From contig NZ_VORU01000003.1 in NCBI RefSeq assembly GCF_007997135.1, forward strand, positions 1-64,000: a DNA stretch of 64,000 nucleotides, read 5' to 3'. Made by a program: the position numbers and the translations under genes. Under the pieces are notes generated by a model. That model was not told the DNA's origin. It did not search any database and was given only the letters and a program-made list of their open reading frames with translations. Positions within the stretch are counted from its first letter, which is position 1; each line of letters opens with the position of its first letter. This document shows positions 35,894-44,632 of this stretch, one piece after another. Source of the stretch: Aequorivita lipolytica. Lineage in GTDB: Bacteria > Bacteroidota > Bacteroidia > Flavobacteriales > Flavobacteriaceae.

Positions 35894-38800
35894 TTAAAAT
35901 TGTGCTTTAATGTTAAACCCATAATCTTGGGTAGTTGGCAATGAACCTGTAATATATCCTTGAGAGTTACCTGAACTCAATCCAGATTCAGGATCTGCAT
36001 AAGGCGTGTTTTTATCAATGATCCAAAGATTCGATCCAGTTAACGTGAACTGAAGGCCAGTCATAAATGTATTGTCAAGAAACTTTGAAGGCATAGTATA
36101 GCTAAGAGAAGCTTGACGTAACTTTACGTAGCTTGCATCATACACAAATTCAGATTGTGGATTAGCAGCATAACCAAATTGGCCAAATCCTGACGCATCC
36201 ACTCTTTTTGTGTTTGGAGTGCCATCTTCAAGAACTCCAGGGTTTATAAAACCACCTCCATCTTCAATAGAATTTCTAACAGGATTACCTAAATCATTTA
36301 TGAAATCAGTATCAGGATATAAACCTGTTGCTTGACCGTAGTATTGATCCAGTGAGAATACAGCTCCACCTTGTTGAACATCTATCAAAAAGCTAAATGA
36401 CCAAGCCTTGTAATTTAAAGTATTAGTAATACCCATCAACCAATCTGGGTTGGTATCTCCAATAACTTCATTTGGACCAGTTCTTTTATACTTACCATTT
36501 GCTCCAACTACTTTATCTCCATTTTCATTATAAACGAAGTCAGCTCCATAAATAACACCGTAGGGCTGTCCAAGTGCTGCATTAATTCTCACACCACCTT
36601 GATATCTTGCAAGCTCAATAACTTCTGTTCCTTCTGGAAGCGCAAGTACCTCACTCTTATTTTTAGTATAGTTACCATTAATCATCCAACTGAAATTATC
36701 AGTTTTTACCGGAGTAGCGTTTAACGATACTTCAAGACCTTTGTTTTCAATTTCACCAGCGTTCAAAAGTTTTCTAGATTGACCAGTTGCTTCAGAAATT
36801 GGCACTTGTACAATTTGGTCAAGAGAGTTTGTCTTGTAGTAAGATACATCAAAACCTAATCTATTATTAGCAAATCTCATTTCAAGACCTGCCTCGTAAC
36901 TTTTGGTGCGCTCAGGCTTCAAATTAGGATTGTTGGCAACACTAGGAACAGAAGTTCCAATATCAGTATTGATATCAAAAGTATTAAACAATTTATCAAA
37001 TTCTGGTCCATTACCTACTTCAGCGTAGTTTGCTCTTAATTTACCAAAAGAAATAGCGTTTACGTTAATTAATTTACTAAACACAAAACTAGTAGATACA
37101 GATGGGTAATAGAATGAACTGTTATCAACAGGAAGTGTTGAGAAATGATCCCTACGGATTGTTCCGTCTATGTAAACAACGTTTCCTAAACCAAGAGAGG
37201 CGCTAGCGTAAACACCGTCCACACCAAGTTTCTGTGCTGCTTCTTGAGATTTTGGAATGTCTGATGCAGAATTTTGAATTGAATAAAGCCCAGGAACCAC
37301 CAATCCACCAGCGGTAGAGTTAGTTATAGAGTTAAACTCATTTCTTCTAATGTTAGTTCCCAAAATACCAGCTATACTAATGCTTTCTGTAATGTCCGCA
37401 TCAAAATTAAATAATAAATCATAGTTGGTTTCAGTAACTGTTAAATCACGTCTTAAGTATCCAGAATCAACATTTCCTCTAGTAACACCAAAAGAAGTTG
37501 GCACAGAACCTACTGCTCTTCGCTCTTCTTGTTGCTCATTATAAGTATCAGTAGAAACTCTACCGGTAACACTTACCCAATCAGCCAGTTCATAATTTAA
37601 TTCGAAGTTACCAAGAAAACGGTTTCTGCTATCATTTTGAAAGTTTTCATAACGCGTCCAGTATGGGTTATCCCAGTATATCGGGCTAGCTCCAGGCTCG
37701 CTGGAACCCGGGTTCCATGAAATGTTTCTTTTTGTAGCGAAATAGATATCTTTTTGAGCTTTCAAATCTACGTTTGTTTGCCACCATTGCTTCATGTTAC
37801 CTACCACGTTATCGTTATAACCAGTAGAGTTACGTCCCAATGCATCAGTTTTAATAAAGTTTGTAAATGCAGAGGCTGTTAATCTTTCTGAAAGATCAAA
37901 AGTTCCGGTAAAAATAAAGTTATGTCTATCTATTTGACTATTTGGCATTAAACCAGATTGATCTAATTTGGAGTAAGACATACGGTAAGAACCATTCTCA
38001 AAACCATTAGAGACAGAAATAGAGTTTGTAAGTGTTATAGGAGTTTCGAAGAATGTAATTGGTCCATTTTCCGCATTTCTCCAAGGAGTTCTCTTAAGAT
38101 AGTTTGGCGAAGCTGGATCAAATGAATCCCACTGATAAATAAATTGGCCGTTAAATGCAGGACCGTAAGAAGCATCATCAAGATAATTTGAAACCACATC
38201 ATCAATACCGTCACCATTAATATCCTCTGAAGTAAAAGCTTCTCCACCGTAACCAGCACCGTAACCTGTTTGATACTCAGCAAATGTACTCTTATCAATA
38301 AAGCCTACGAGAGCGCCAGAGTTAACAGTAACTCCCAATCCTTTTGATTTTTTACCTTTTTTAGTTGTAATAATAATTACACCACTTGCGGCACGTGAAC
38401 CATAAAGTGCAGATGCAGCAGCACCTTTAAGCACGTTTACAGATTCAATATCGTCTGGGTTAATATCTGCAGCAGCGTTACCATAATCGTAATAGTTACC
38501 AGCAGAGGAATTTTTTTGATTCGCATTGTTGGTGTTTCTGTTACTGATTGGTACTCCATCCACAACAAATAATGCTTGGTTGTCACCAGTTAAAGAGGTA
38601 ATACCTCTAATAACTACGTTGGTAGAACCACCAAAGTTGTTGTTTCTTCTAATCTGAAGTCCCGCAACCTTACCGGAAAGTCCATTGGTAAAGTTATTGG
38701 ATTTTACAGTAGCCAGATCTTCCCCTGCTACTTGTTGTGTAGAGTAACCCAATGATTGTTTTTCACGGGAGATACCTAATGCAGTTACAACAACCTCGTC

Positions 38801-39103
38801 CAAAACTGAACCAGCTTGCAAAGTAACATCCATCTTATTTGAGGCCCCAACAGCTTTCTCTTGGGTCTCAAAACCTACATAACTATATATAAGTGTTTGC
38901 CCCATAGCAGCATCAATGGTGTAATTACCATCAAAATCAGACTGCGTTCCGGTGCTAGTACCTTTTATAATTATGTTAACTCCTGGAAGTGGCAGGCCTG
39001 TGTCATCGGCTACCATTCCGGAAATTGTTTTTTCCTGTGCAAAAGCGAGCTGCACAATTAACACTAATAATAGTGTCAAAATTCCACTAAACTTTGTTTT
39101 CAT
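35894..39103 (-). CDS. SusC/RagA-family TonB-linked outer membrane transporter
   Basis: A 1069-residue TonB-dependent transporter. Signal peptide MKTKFSGILTLLLVLIVQLAFAQ (start 39103 chosen over an ATG 24 bases upstream), then a carboxypeptidase-D-like regulatory domain (SGMVADDTGLPLPGVNIIIKGT, YSYVGFETQEK), a plug domain (LSGKVAGLQI, NVVIRGITSL, VDGVPISNRN, VLKGAAASALYGSRAASGVIIITTKKGK) and a 22-strand barrel. It imports oligomers (glycan or peptide) together with the downstream SusD. There is no N-terminal STN domain, so no link to an anti-sigma cascade is indicated. Confidence 0.95.
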   Translation of the reverse strand: MKTKFSGILTLLLVLIVQLAFAQEKTISGMVADDTGLPLPGVNIIIKGTSTGTQSDFDGNYTIDAAMGQTLIYSYVGFETQEKAVGASNKMDVTLQAGSVLDEVVVTALGISREKQSLGYSTQQVAGEDLATVKSNNFTNGLSGKVAGLQIRRNNNFGGSTNVVIRGITSLTGDNQALFVVDGVPISNRNTNNANQKNSSAGNYYDYGNAAADINPDDIESVNVLKGAAASALYGSRAASGVIIITTKKGKKSKGLGVTVNSGALVGFIDKSTFAEYQTGYGAGYGGEAFTSEDINGDGIDDVVSNYLDDASYGPAFNGQFIYQWDSFDPASPNYLKRTPWRNAENGPITFFETPITLTNSISVSNGFENGSYRMSYSKLDQSGLMPNSQIDRHNFIFTGTFDLSERLTASAFTNFIKTDALGRNSTGYNDNVVGNMKQWWQTNVDLKAQKDIYFATKRNISWNPGSSEPGASPIYWDNPYWTRYENFQNDSRNRFLGNFELNYELADWVSVTGRVSTDTYNEQQEERRAVGSVPTSFGVTRGNVDSGYLRRDLTVTETNYDLLFNFDADITESISIAGILGTNIRRNEFNSITNSTAGGLVVPGLYSIQNSASDIPKSQEAAQKLGVDGVYASASLGLGNVVYIDGTIRRDHFSTLPVDNSSFYYPSVSTSFVFSKLINVNAISFGKLRANYAEVGNGPEFDKLFNTFDINTDIGTSVPSVANNPNLKPERTKSYEAGLEMRFANNRLGFDVSYYKTNSLDQIVQVPISEATGQSRKLLNAGEIENKGLEVSLNATPVKTDNFSWMINGNYTKNKSEVLALPEGTEVIELARYQGGVRINAALGQPYGVIYGADFVYNENGDKVVGANGKYKRTGPNEVIGDTNPDWLMGITNTLNYKAWSFSFLIDVQQGGAVFSLDQYYGQATGLYPDTDFINDLGNPVRNSIEDGGGFINPGVLEDGTPNTKRVDASGFGQFGYAANPQSEFVYDASYVKLRQASLSYTMPSKFLDNTFMTGLQFTLTGSNLWIIDKNTPYADPESGLSSGNSQGYITGSLPTTQDYGFNIKAQF

Positions 39104-39500
39104 TTTTATGTTTGTTTGAATTAGCACATCAAAAGTGCCAATAAAATCTTACAATTCCAACTTTTAATGAAAGTAGATTATGAAAATTTTATCAAAAAGT
39201 TATTTTAAAATGTCCATCTCTCGCCAAATTTGGCTTCAATTTTTTGCAAAGCCTTGGTTTTCTTATGTTTTCGAAAGACCTGTGAAATCTAAATATACAG
39301 AAAAGTGTTTGAAATTTTCTTCAAAAAATTTCAAACACTTTATGAACAATTGCCCCAACAATGCGAATAATGGCGTTTTGAAGACTTTTTCAAGGTTTGC
39401 GCAATAAATTACTTTGTGTTCCTATTGCAGAAAAAACCATTTTCCAAGGTATACCAATTAACATAAAATTTGTTAATATTTTTATTCAGCTTTTTTCATC
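39104..39500. other. Upstream region of susC
   Basis: Nearly 400 A+T-rich bases between the unknown gene ending at 39501 and susC. It holds one long hairpin (39302-39341) and must contain the susC promoter, but no exact TAnnTTTG on the - strand was found. An open frame of 75 codons on the + strand (39180-39407) has no coding character. Confidence 0.5.
39302..39341 (-). terminator. Long inverted repeat, likely terminator
   Basis: Arms of 17 bases (39302-39318 and 39325-39341) are perfect reverse complements with a 6-base loop. On the - strand a T-rich tail follows, so it can end transcription from the gene at 39501-40034 before susC. An attenuator or protein-binding role in susC control is the alternative. 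Confidence 0.55.
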
Positions 39501-40034
39501 CTATTTAGTCACACTTTCGCCTCTAAATTGCTGTGAATTATTTTTAAAAAGAACATTGAAAGTTGTCAAACTTCCGTAACACCGAGTTATGTATTGTTGC
39601 AAATCTATTTTGTCCTGCTCAGAAAGCTCTTTGCTCGCATTAATTTTTTGTTCCATTACTCGCAATCGGTCACGAAGCATTACAATTTTATGAAAAAAAG
39701 TATCGATAGGAATTTCTTTAGAGGACAAGTTTGAATCAGCTGGCTTTAAGATCATGCTTCCGCCCTTCCATTTGTCGGCTATAGGAACGATCTCACTGAA
39801 ACCATTCCATTTTTTAAGAATATCGCGAAGGCTTTTTTCAACTTCGTAAAAACTTACCGTATCCACTTCGTCTTCTGCGGCTTCAATAATTTCAAAATCA
39901 TCGTCCGTAGCTATTGTTTCCAGACCATTTTCAATAAATGTTACCCAATACATTTTTGCCGTAACATTCGTAACAACTCCTTTTCCGTGTTTGGGATGAT
40001 TTATCCGCGAGCCTATGCCTAAAATTTGTTTCAT
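39501..40034 (-). CDS. Conserved hypothetical protein with KOW/CarD-like N-terminus
   Basis: A 177-residue cytoplasmic protein. Residues 1-45 (ILGIGSRINHPKHGKGVVTNV..YWVTFIENG) resemble the small beta-barrel found in CarD- and UvrD-tail-like modules that bind RNA polymerase or nucleic acid. The rest is helical and acidic, with MLRDRLRVMEQKINAS and YITRCYGSLTTFNVLF near the end, which look like conserved core segments. No enzymatic motif is seen. I recognise the pattern as recurrent in Flavobacteriaceae but know no function. A single-gene unit. Confidence 0.75.
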   Translation of the reverse strand: MKQILGIGSRINHPKHGKGVVTNVTAKMYWVTFIENGLETIATDDDFEIIEAAEDEVDTVSFYEVEKSLRDILKKWNGFSEIVPIADKWKGGSMILKPADSNLSSKEIPIDTFFHKIVMLRDRLRVMEQKINASKELSEQDKIDLQQYITRCYGSLTTFNVLFKNNSQQFRGESVTK

Positions 40035-40054
40035 ATTTTTTTGTTTGATGTTTG

Positions 40055-40142
40055 ACCCCTGCCCCTAAAGGGAAGAGTAAAGTTTTTGTGAAAACATTCT
40101 TGTTTTTAAAAATGATTATAAATCTCCCTTTAGGGCTGGGGT
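40055..40142. repeat. C-rich inverted repeat
   Basis: Left arm 40055-40075 (ACCCCTGCCCCTAAAGGGA..) and right arm 40124-40142 are near-perfect reverse complements around a 48-base A+T-rich loop. The C/AAAG/G layout recurs in degenerate form near 20170 and 46345, suggesting a dispersed non-coding element. Confidence 0.75.
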
Positions 40143-40196
40143 AAAAATTAACTATTCAAAAATATAAAAAATTTTAGCTATCCGATGGAAATAAAA

Positions 40197-40246
40197 AAAC
40201 CATCCAAATTTTAAATCTGGATGGTTTTCTGGTCTAGAATCAGACC
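40197..40246 (-). terminator. Double hairpin terminator of small basic gene
   Basis: AACCATCCA pairs with TGGATGGTT (40198-40206 with 40218-40226) and, on the - strand, runs into seven T. A second 5-bp hairpin GGTCT/AGACC is at 40231-40246. It begins about 10 bases past the stop of the gene at 40256-40360. Confidence 0.8.
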
Positions 40247-40255
40247 GGCCAAAGA

Positions 40256-40360
40256 CTACTTCTTCTTAGGAGCAGTTGGCGAAGCCTTTTTAGGATCCTG
40301 TTTTTTGGCTTGTGGGCCATTTGCAGGTTGAGGCTTTTTGTTTTGCGCTTTTTCTGACAT
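40256..40360 (-). CDS. Small basic protein of 34 residues
   Basis: A short frame starting ATG-TCA-GAA at 40360 and ending TAG at 40256, product MSEKAQNKKPQPANGPQAKK followed by QDPKKASPTAPKKK. It is rich in K, P, A and Q with no hydrophobic residues to form a core, so it is probably disordered and may bind nucleic acid or ribosomes. Support for reality: its own strong - strand terminator right after the stop, an A-rich leader like those of neighbouring genes, and a 93-base gap to the next gene that leaves room for a promoter. Function unknown. Confidence 0.6.
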   Translation of the reverse strand: MSEKAQNKKPQPANGPQAKKQDPKKASPTAPKKK

Positions 40361-40452
40361 AATAATTGTTTTTTTAAAAAAATTAACAATATAAAGGTAT
40401 AAGGTACCAATGTTAAATTATTCTCTCCTTAGCTTAAATTTAACATCCAGCA

Positions 40453-40773
40453 TTACGCCAAATATACACGGCACTCTTCCGCACATTTTTTACAGGCTTC
40501 TGCACATTCCTTGCAGTGTTTTGCTTCGTGCTTGGAACATTCTGTGGCACAGGTATCACATATTCTTGCGCAGTACCTCACTAGATCTTCAACGTCCTTG
40601 AAACCCGTTGCCAAAAGTTGATTGAGCGTACTGCAAACTTCGGCACAAACCCTGTCGGTACGGATGCAGTTTACCATCATTTTTACATTTTCTTCATCAA
40701 GGCAAGCATCAGCGCAATAGTTGCAATGGTTTATGCAATTGCCCAAAGCTTGAATTAGTTTTTCATTTTTCAT
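40453..40773 (-). CDS. Four-helix bundle copper-binding protein (Csp-like, DUF326)
   Basis: A 106-residue protein with 16 cysteines, mostly spaced CxxxC or CxxC along amphipathic helices (NCINHCNYCADAC, YCARICDTCATEC, HCKECAEACKKCAEEC). This matches copper storage proteins, in which cysteines line the core of a four-helix bundle and bind many Cu(I) ions. There is no signal peptide, so it is a cytosolic store (Csp3-like). It is the last gene of the copper-related cluster, 81 bases after the heavy-metal-associated protein gene. Confidence 0.9.
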   Translation of the reverse strand: MKNEKLIQALGNCINHCNYCADACLDEENVKMMVNCIRTDRVCAEVCSTLNQLLATGFKDVEDLVRYCARICDTCATECSKHEAKHCKECAEACKKCAEECRVYLA

Positions 40774-40854
40774 AATATAGTTTTTTTTATGAAATTAAAT
40801 TACCAATTCCAAGCGTTACTGTGTGCTAAGAAAATTATAAAATTTCGCGGAAAT

Positions 40855-41220
40855 TTATTCGCCCCCGTCTTTATGGTCTTCAATTACTTGCGGATCGCGG
40901 TATTTACAGCAAGGATTTATAGTTTCATAAACCTCGTCCTTGGCTTTAATGTCCTGCGTATCGTGGCCGCTGTCCGCAACACTTTGTTGAATTTTTGTCA
41001 AATCTGTTTTCCCCTCATTATATATAAGGTTTAATTCGTGTGTTTCTACACTCCAAATTGCAGATTTGACGCCCTTCGCCTGAATGGAGGCTTTCTCAAT
41101 TCGTTCTTTGCACATTCCGCAAACGCCATCAACTTCAATAGTGGCTTTGGCGTTTTTGTTTTGCGCGAAACCGGCAGCACTAATTAATACTATTCCTAAA
41201 ATTACAATTACATTTTTCAT
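40855..41220 (-). CDS. Exported heavy-metal-associated domain protein
   Basis: A 121-residue protein with signal peptide MKNVIVILGIVLISAAGFAQ, then an HMA-fold domain with the metal site GVCGMCKERIEKA (C36 and C39 region), the usual GxxCxxC Cu(I)-binding loop, and a second cysteine pair (PCCKYRDP) near the C-terminus. It should carry copper or a similar metal in the periplasm. It lies 31 bases after the TonB receptor gene and is co-transcribed with it. Confidence 0.88.
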   Translation of the reverse strand: MKNVIVILGIVLISAAGFAQNKNAKATIEVDGVCGMCKERIEKASIQAKGVKSAIWSVETHELNLIYNEGKTDLTKIQQSVADSGHDTQDIKAKDEVYETINPCCKYRDPQVIEDHKDGGE

Positions 41221-41251
41221 ACATTCTATTTTTAAAGTTGCTATTTCTATA

Positions 41252-43486
41252 TTAATTAATTCTATATCTTATCCCAGCATAATACGAGCTGCCGAAAATT
41301 GGCCCATACACATAAGTGGTATCAAAAGTGGAGCTAAATGGATTATCGCTTCCCACGATAGGGTTGCTCTGCTTAACGTTTGTTATATTTTCTCCACCCA
41401 CATAGACTTCAAAATTAGGGGAAAAAACTTTAGTAATTTGCGCATTAAGTGTTGAAACGCTTGGCGAAAATTCAGATAATCCTATTGTGTTTAAATAACT
41501 TTCTGTGGAAGCAAAGCGCTGCTCACCCAAATAGTTAAAAGTAGCGTCAAACTTCCAGTTTCCACCATTAGCATTTTGATGCGTTTGGAAAGAAGCATTT
41601 GCAAAAAAACGATGGTTTGGCGTTAGTGGATTTTGCTTCTTTCCGCTCAAATAAGTGGTCTCCACATCGTAATATTTGTAAGCTAGCCGAACATCAAAAT
41701 GTTTGAAAGGATTATAATTAAATTCTACCTGAAAATTATTTGAATAACTTTCACCATCCAAATTATAAAAATTTATTTCGCGAGGGTTTTCATAGTCTAC
41801 CACAATTTGGTTTACAAAATCAGTTCGGTAAAAATCGAAGGTTACATCCGCTTTTCGATTAAATAGATTGAAACCTTGCATATACGAAAAACCATAGTTC
41901 CAGGCAATCTCCGGATCTAAACCGTAAATGTCACCACCATTGCCCAAAATATTCAAGCTTCGTGAAGTAGCAAAAATCTGTTGGTTTTCGGTGAAAATAT
42001 TTGCGCTCCGCTTTCCTCGTCCCGCAGAAACCCTGAAAGCAGATTTGTCCCAAGGAGTGTATCGCAAATGAAAACGAGGTGTTATGAAAGTTCCAAGTGT
42101 ATTATGAACATCGGTACGAATTCCTGCACTAAAATTTAAATCGCCCAGATTGTCAAAATTATACTCAAAGAATGCTCCGACGGAGTTTTCAACCCTGTTG
42201 AAATTTTCAGTTAAGACCAACTCGTCGTAACCGTCATAGGTTGCACTCAGCCCCGTTTTTATCTTGTGACGCGAATCGCTTATAATAGAGTTATAAAGCA
42301 AATTGGCATATATACTGTTGTGCTGAATGTTATAATCATTCAATCCAAAATAGGATTCTTGGTTGTGATGGCTGTAAGCAACTTGCAAGCCGCCGCTTTG
42401 CCACGGAATTTCCGGGTTTACAAAACCGAATTTACCGGAAACATCAAATCGCTGGGTCTTAATTTCACTTCCCCAAGCGTTCGTAGTTCCACGATCTTTA
42501 TCTGGGTCAAAAAATATTTGTCCAGTTTGTTTTTCATCATTCAAATACCGAACATTGAAAAACCCAACATAACCGTTTTCCTGATCTATATATTGCCAGC
42601 GGTTCATTACGTTTACTTGCTGCATTAAAGGCGCGTCCAGAAAGGAATCGCCATTGTTGTCAAAATCAGTTTCACGAATATTTCCGTGTAAGTATAAACC
42701 TGTGCTCCAACGCTCGCTAACTTTGGTATTGAGATGTGTATTTAGCTCATAACGGCCATTGCCCGAAGCATAGGCATTTACAAAAAGCTTGTCATCCGTC
42801 AATGGTTTTTGCAATTCGGCGTTTATTTGTCCTGCAATACTTTCATAGCCGTTGGTAACGCTTCCTGCGCCTTTGGTAATCTGGATGCTCTCAACCCAAG
42901 TTCCCGGAATAAAGCTCAAACCATACGCTTGTGAAGCCCCACGAATACTAGGAACATTTTCAGTAGTAATTAAAATATACGGACTTGTAAGCCCCAGCAT
43001 TTTAATTTGTCGGGTACCCGAAATGGCATCTGCAAAATTTACGTCTATGGAAGGATTTGTTTCAAAACTTTCTGCCAAGTTACAGCAAGCCGCTTTTAAA
43101 AGCTCAGCACTGCTCACATTAAGAACATTCGCAGATTGAATAAAGGAACGCGAAGTAGTCTGTTGTCGCGCAGTAATTGTAACCTCATCCAGATTGGCCG
43201 TAGATATTAGAGAATGGGTTATAGACTTTCGCGACTTCACCGAAATAGTATCGGTTTTATAGCCCACAAAACTAATGACCAATTTTTTGTATTCGGGTTT
43301 ATAGTTTAGCTCAAATTTACCTTCAAAATCGGTAACGACTCCTACAGAAGTGTTTAGCCAATATACGTTTGCACCACTAAGTGGCACTTCTTCAGAATTG
43401 ATATTCTCAGTAATAGTCCCTGTTATTTTTTCCTGTGAAAAAACGCAGAGCGGTACTATAAAAAGTATATATAATAGATTTTTCAT
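41252..43486 (-). CDS. TonB-dependent receptor, probable metal uptake
   Basis: A 744-residue outer-membrane transporter. Signal peptide MKNLLYILFIVPLCVFSQ, a carboxypeptidase-D-like domain (GTITENINSEEVPLSGANVYWLN..GKFEL, ISFVGYKTD), plug (LAESFETNPSIDVNFADAISGTRQIKMLGL, YILITTENVPSIRGA, ITKGAGSVTNGYESIAGQINAEL) and a barrel with terminal strand YYAGIRYRIN. Standard size for siderophore or metal receptors. Its position between copper-related genes suggests a copper or copper-complex substrate; that is inference from neighbours. Confidence 0.88.
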   Translation of the reverse strand: MKNLLYILFIVPLCVFSQEKITGTITENINSEEVPLSGANVYWLNTSVGVVTDFEGKFELNYKPEYKKLVISFVGYKTDTISVKSRKSITHSLISTANLDEVTITARQQTTSRSFIQSANVLNVSSAELLKAACCNLAESFETNPSIDVNFADAISGTRQIKMLGLTSPYILITTENVPSIRGASQAYGLSFIPGTWVESIQITKGAGSVTNGYESIAGQINAELQKPLTDDKLFVNAYASGNGRYELNTHLNTKVSERWSTGLYLHGNIRETDFDNNGDSFLDAPLMQQVNVMNRWQYIDQENGYVGFFNVRYLNDEKQTGQIFFDPDKDRGTTNAWGSEIKTQRFDVSGKFGFVNPEIPWQSGGLQVAYSHHNQESYFGLNDYNIQHNSIYANLLYNSIISDSRHKIKTGLSATYDGYDELVLTENFNRVENSVGAFFEYNFDNLGDLNFSAGIRTDVHNTLGTFITPRFHLRYTPWDKSAFRVSAGRGKRSANIFTENQQIFATSRSLNILGNGGDIYGLDPEIAWNYGFSYMQGFNLFNRKADVTFDFYRTDFVNQIVVDYENPREINFYNLDGESYSNNFQVEFNYNPFKHFDVRLAYKYYDVETTYLSGKKQNPLTPNHRFFANASFQTHQNANGGNWKFDATFNYLGEQRFASTESYLNTIGLSEFSPSVSTLNAQITKVFSPNFEVYVGGENITNVKQSNPIVGSDNPFSSTFDTTYVYGPIFGSSYYAGIRYRIN

Positions 43487-43593
43487 TTTTTAGATTTGAT
43501 TTATATGAGAAATTGCTCCAAAAAAGAATGGAGTTTTAATCATGAATTACCCGCCAGAGTTAGCCTAAGCCAAAGCCGATGGGCAGGCATTAA

Positions 43594-44013
43594 TCAAATC
43601 AGGAAAGTCTCGTACAGAATGTTGAAATTCCGTTCGAGTGGTGGCGGACTGTAATCCGCGAAGAAGTTTATTTCAGCGGAAGTGATCTCAACTTCCTGAA
43701 GTACAAATATAGAAACGAAAGAAGCTATAAAGGTTTTGTTCAGTTTTAAACCGAACGAAACTTTTGCAAAGTTATCGTCTGTTTGTATTTTGGTAATGTG
43801 ATTTTTACAGCAAGCGTGGGCTTCGGAAGCGGTATTTTCATCACCGCAATCAGAATCTGAAGCACCTGTCCCCATTCCGCAGGAAAGATTTTTTTCGCCA
43901 AAAGTGATTTCTGAATTCATTTCCATCCCACTGCAGAAGTGCTGTGCATACGCAATCCCAGAGCTGCTGGCAAGCATAAGTATAGATAAAAATATGGAAA
44001 CGGTTTTTTTCAT
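43594..44013 (-). CDS. HYC_CC_PP family protein
   Basis: A 139-residue exported protein. Start at 44013 gives the signal peptide MKKTVSIFLSILMLASSSGIAYA. The three family marks that give the name are present in variant form: AQHFCSG near residue 24, the vicinal cysteines HACCKNH at mid-length, and the YSPPPLER near the C-terminus. Members occur next to copper genes in Bacteroidetes; their function is not established. A -7-like TATTTTTG lies just 8 bases upstream, hinting at a near-leaderless message. Confidence 0.8.
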   Translation of the reverse strand: MKKTVSIFLSILMLASSSGIAYAQHFCSGMEMNSEITFGEKNLSCGMGTGASDSDCGDENTASEAHACCKNHITKIQTDDNFAKVSFGLKLNKTFIASFVSIFVLQEVEITSAEINFFADYSPPPLERNFNILYETFLI

Positions 44014-44033
44014 TGAAACACAAAAATACAAAA

Positions 44034-44061
44034 AAAGCCTCCCAAAAATTCGGCAGGCTTT
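44034..44061 (-). terminator. Terminator between DUF3347 and HYC_CC_PP genes
   Basis: AAAGCCT at 44034-44040 pairs with AGGCTTT at 44055-44061; on the - strand the stem runs into eight T. It separates the first gene of the cluster from the rest. Confidence 0.8.
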
Positions 44062-44068
44062 GTTAAAC

Positions 44069-44611
44069 CTATTTTATTTCAGCATCAACCCTTCCACATT
44101 TCAGCATCTTATCGCCAAAATATGGATTCAGAATATCCTTGCTGTTGCTTATCCAAGACGCGCCTTTGTTGTTAAAAGCCATTGGACAGTATTGCTTATA
44201 AAGCGTGCCAGATTTTAACGATCCCTGTAGCAAGTTTTCTACTCCACTGCTCAATTTCTCAAAGTTTTGGCGCTGAACTTTTATATCTTCGTAAGTTGCC
44301 ATTGCAGAAACCGCTGTTTGTGTAGCTTCGTCTGCATTTACTTCTATTAGTAATTTTTCAAGTTTTGCAGATTCAGTTGCTGTTTTGACAGCATCTGTAT
44401 TTACCAGGGCTGCTTCCACTTTTAAGTATTGTTCAAAAGCAGATTTAATATTGGGGTCCTTAAATTCTACATCTGTTTGTGGTATTTCATATACTTTAAC
44501 GGTTGCATTGCCAACTGTTACAACCTCCGGCTCTATTTGTTTCGGATTGTCTTTGCAAGATATTACTGCAGCTGCAGTAATAGCGAAGAAAATAAGTGAT
44601 AATTTTTTCAT
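44069..44611 (-). CDS. DUF3347 domain lipoprotein
   Basis: A 180-residue lipoprotein (MKKLSLIFFAITAAAVISC, C19). The helical DUF3347 domain covers the rest: SAFEQYLKVEAALVNTDAVKT, then YKQYCPMAFNNKGASWISNSKDILNPYFGDKMLKCG, which contains the C-P-M / N-YFG-x-M-L-x-C motif with cysteine and methionine residues able to bind copper. Such domains also occur fused to CusB efflux adaptors. It begins the copper-related cluster and has a -7 element upstream. Confidence 0.85.
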   Translation of the reverse strand: MKKLSLIFFAITAAAVISCKDNPKQIEPEVVTVGNATVKVYEIPQTDVEFKDPNIKSAFEQYLKVEAALVNTDAVKTATESAKLEKLLIEVNADEATQTAVSAMATYEDIKVQRQNFEKLSSGVENLLQGSLKSGTLYKQYCPMAFNNKGASWISNSKDILNPYFGDKMLKCGRVDAEIK

Positions 44612-44632
44612 AATAAATAAATTTTAGAATTG

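Noticed and set aside
39180-39407. A 75-codon + strand frame upstream of susC
   Set aside because: It spans the 17-bp inverted repeat, lacks a promoter element, and has no recognisable protein features.
43543-43592. Imperfect inverted words (ATTACCCGCC and GGGCAGGCATT) between the TonB receptor and HYC_CC_PP genes
   Set aside because: Pairing is weak and there is no T run; it may be a degraded dispersed repeat, but one copy does not support a call.
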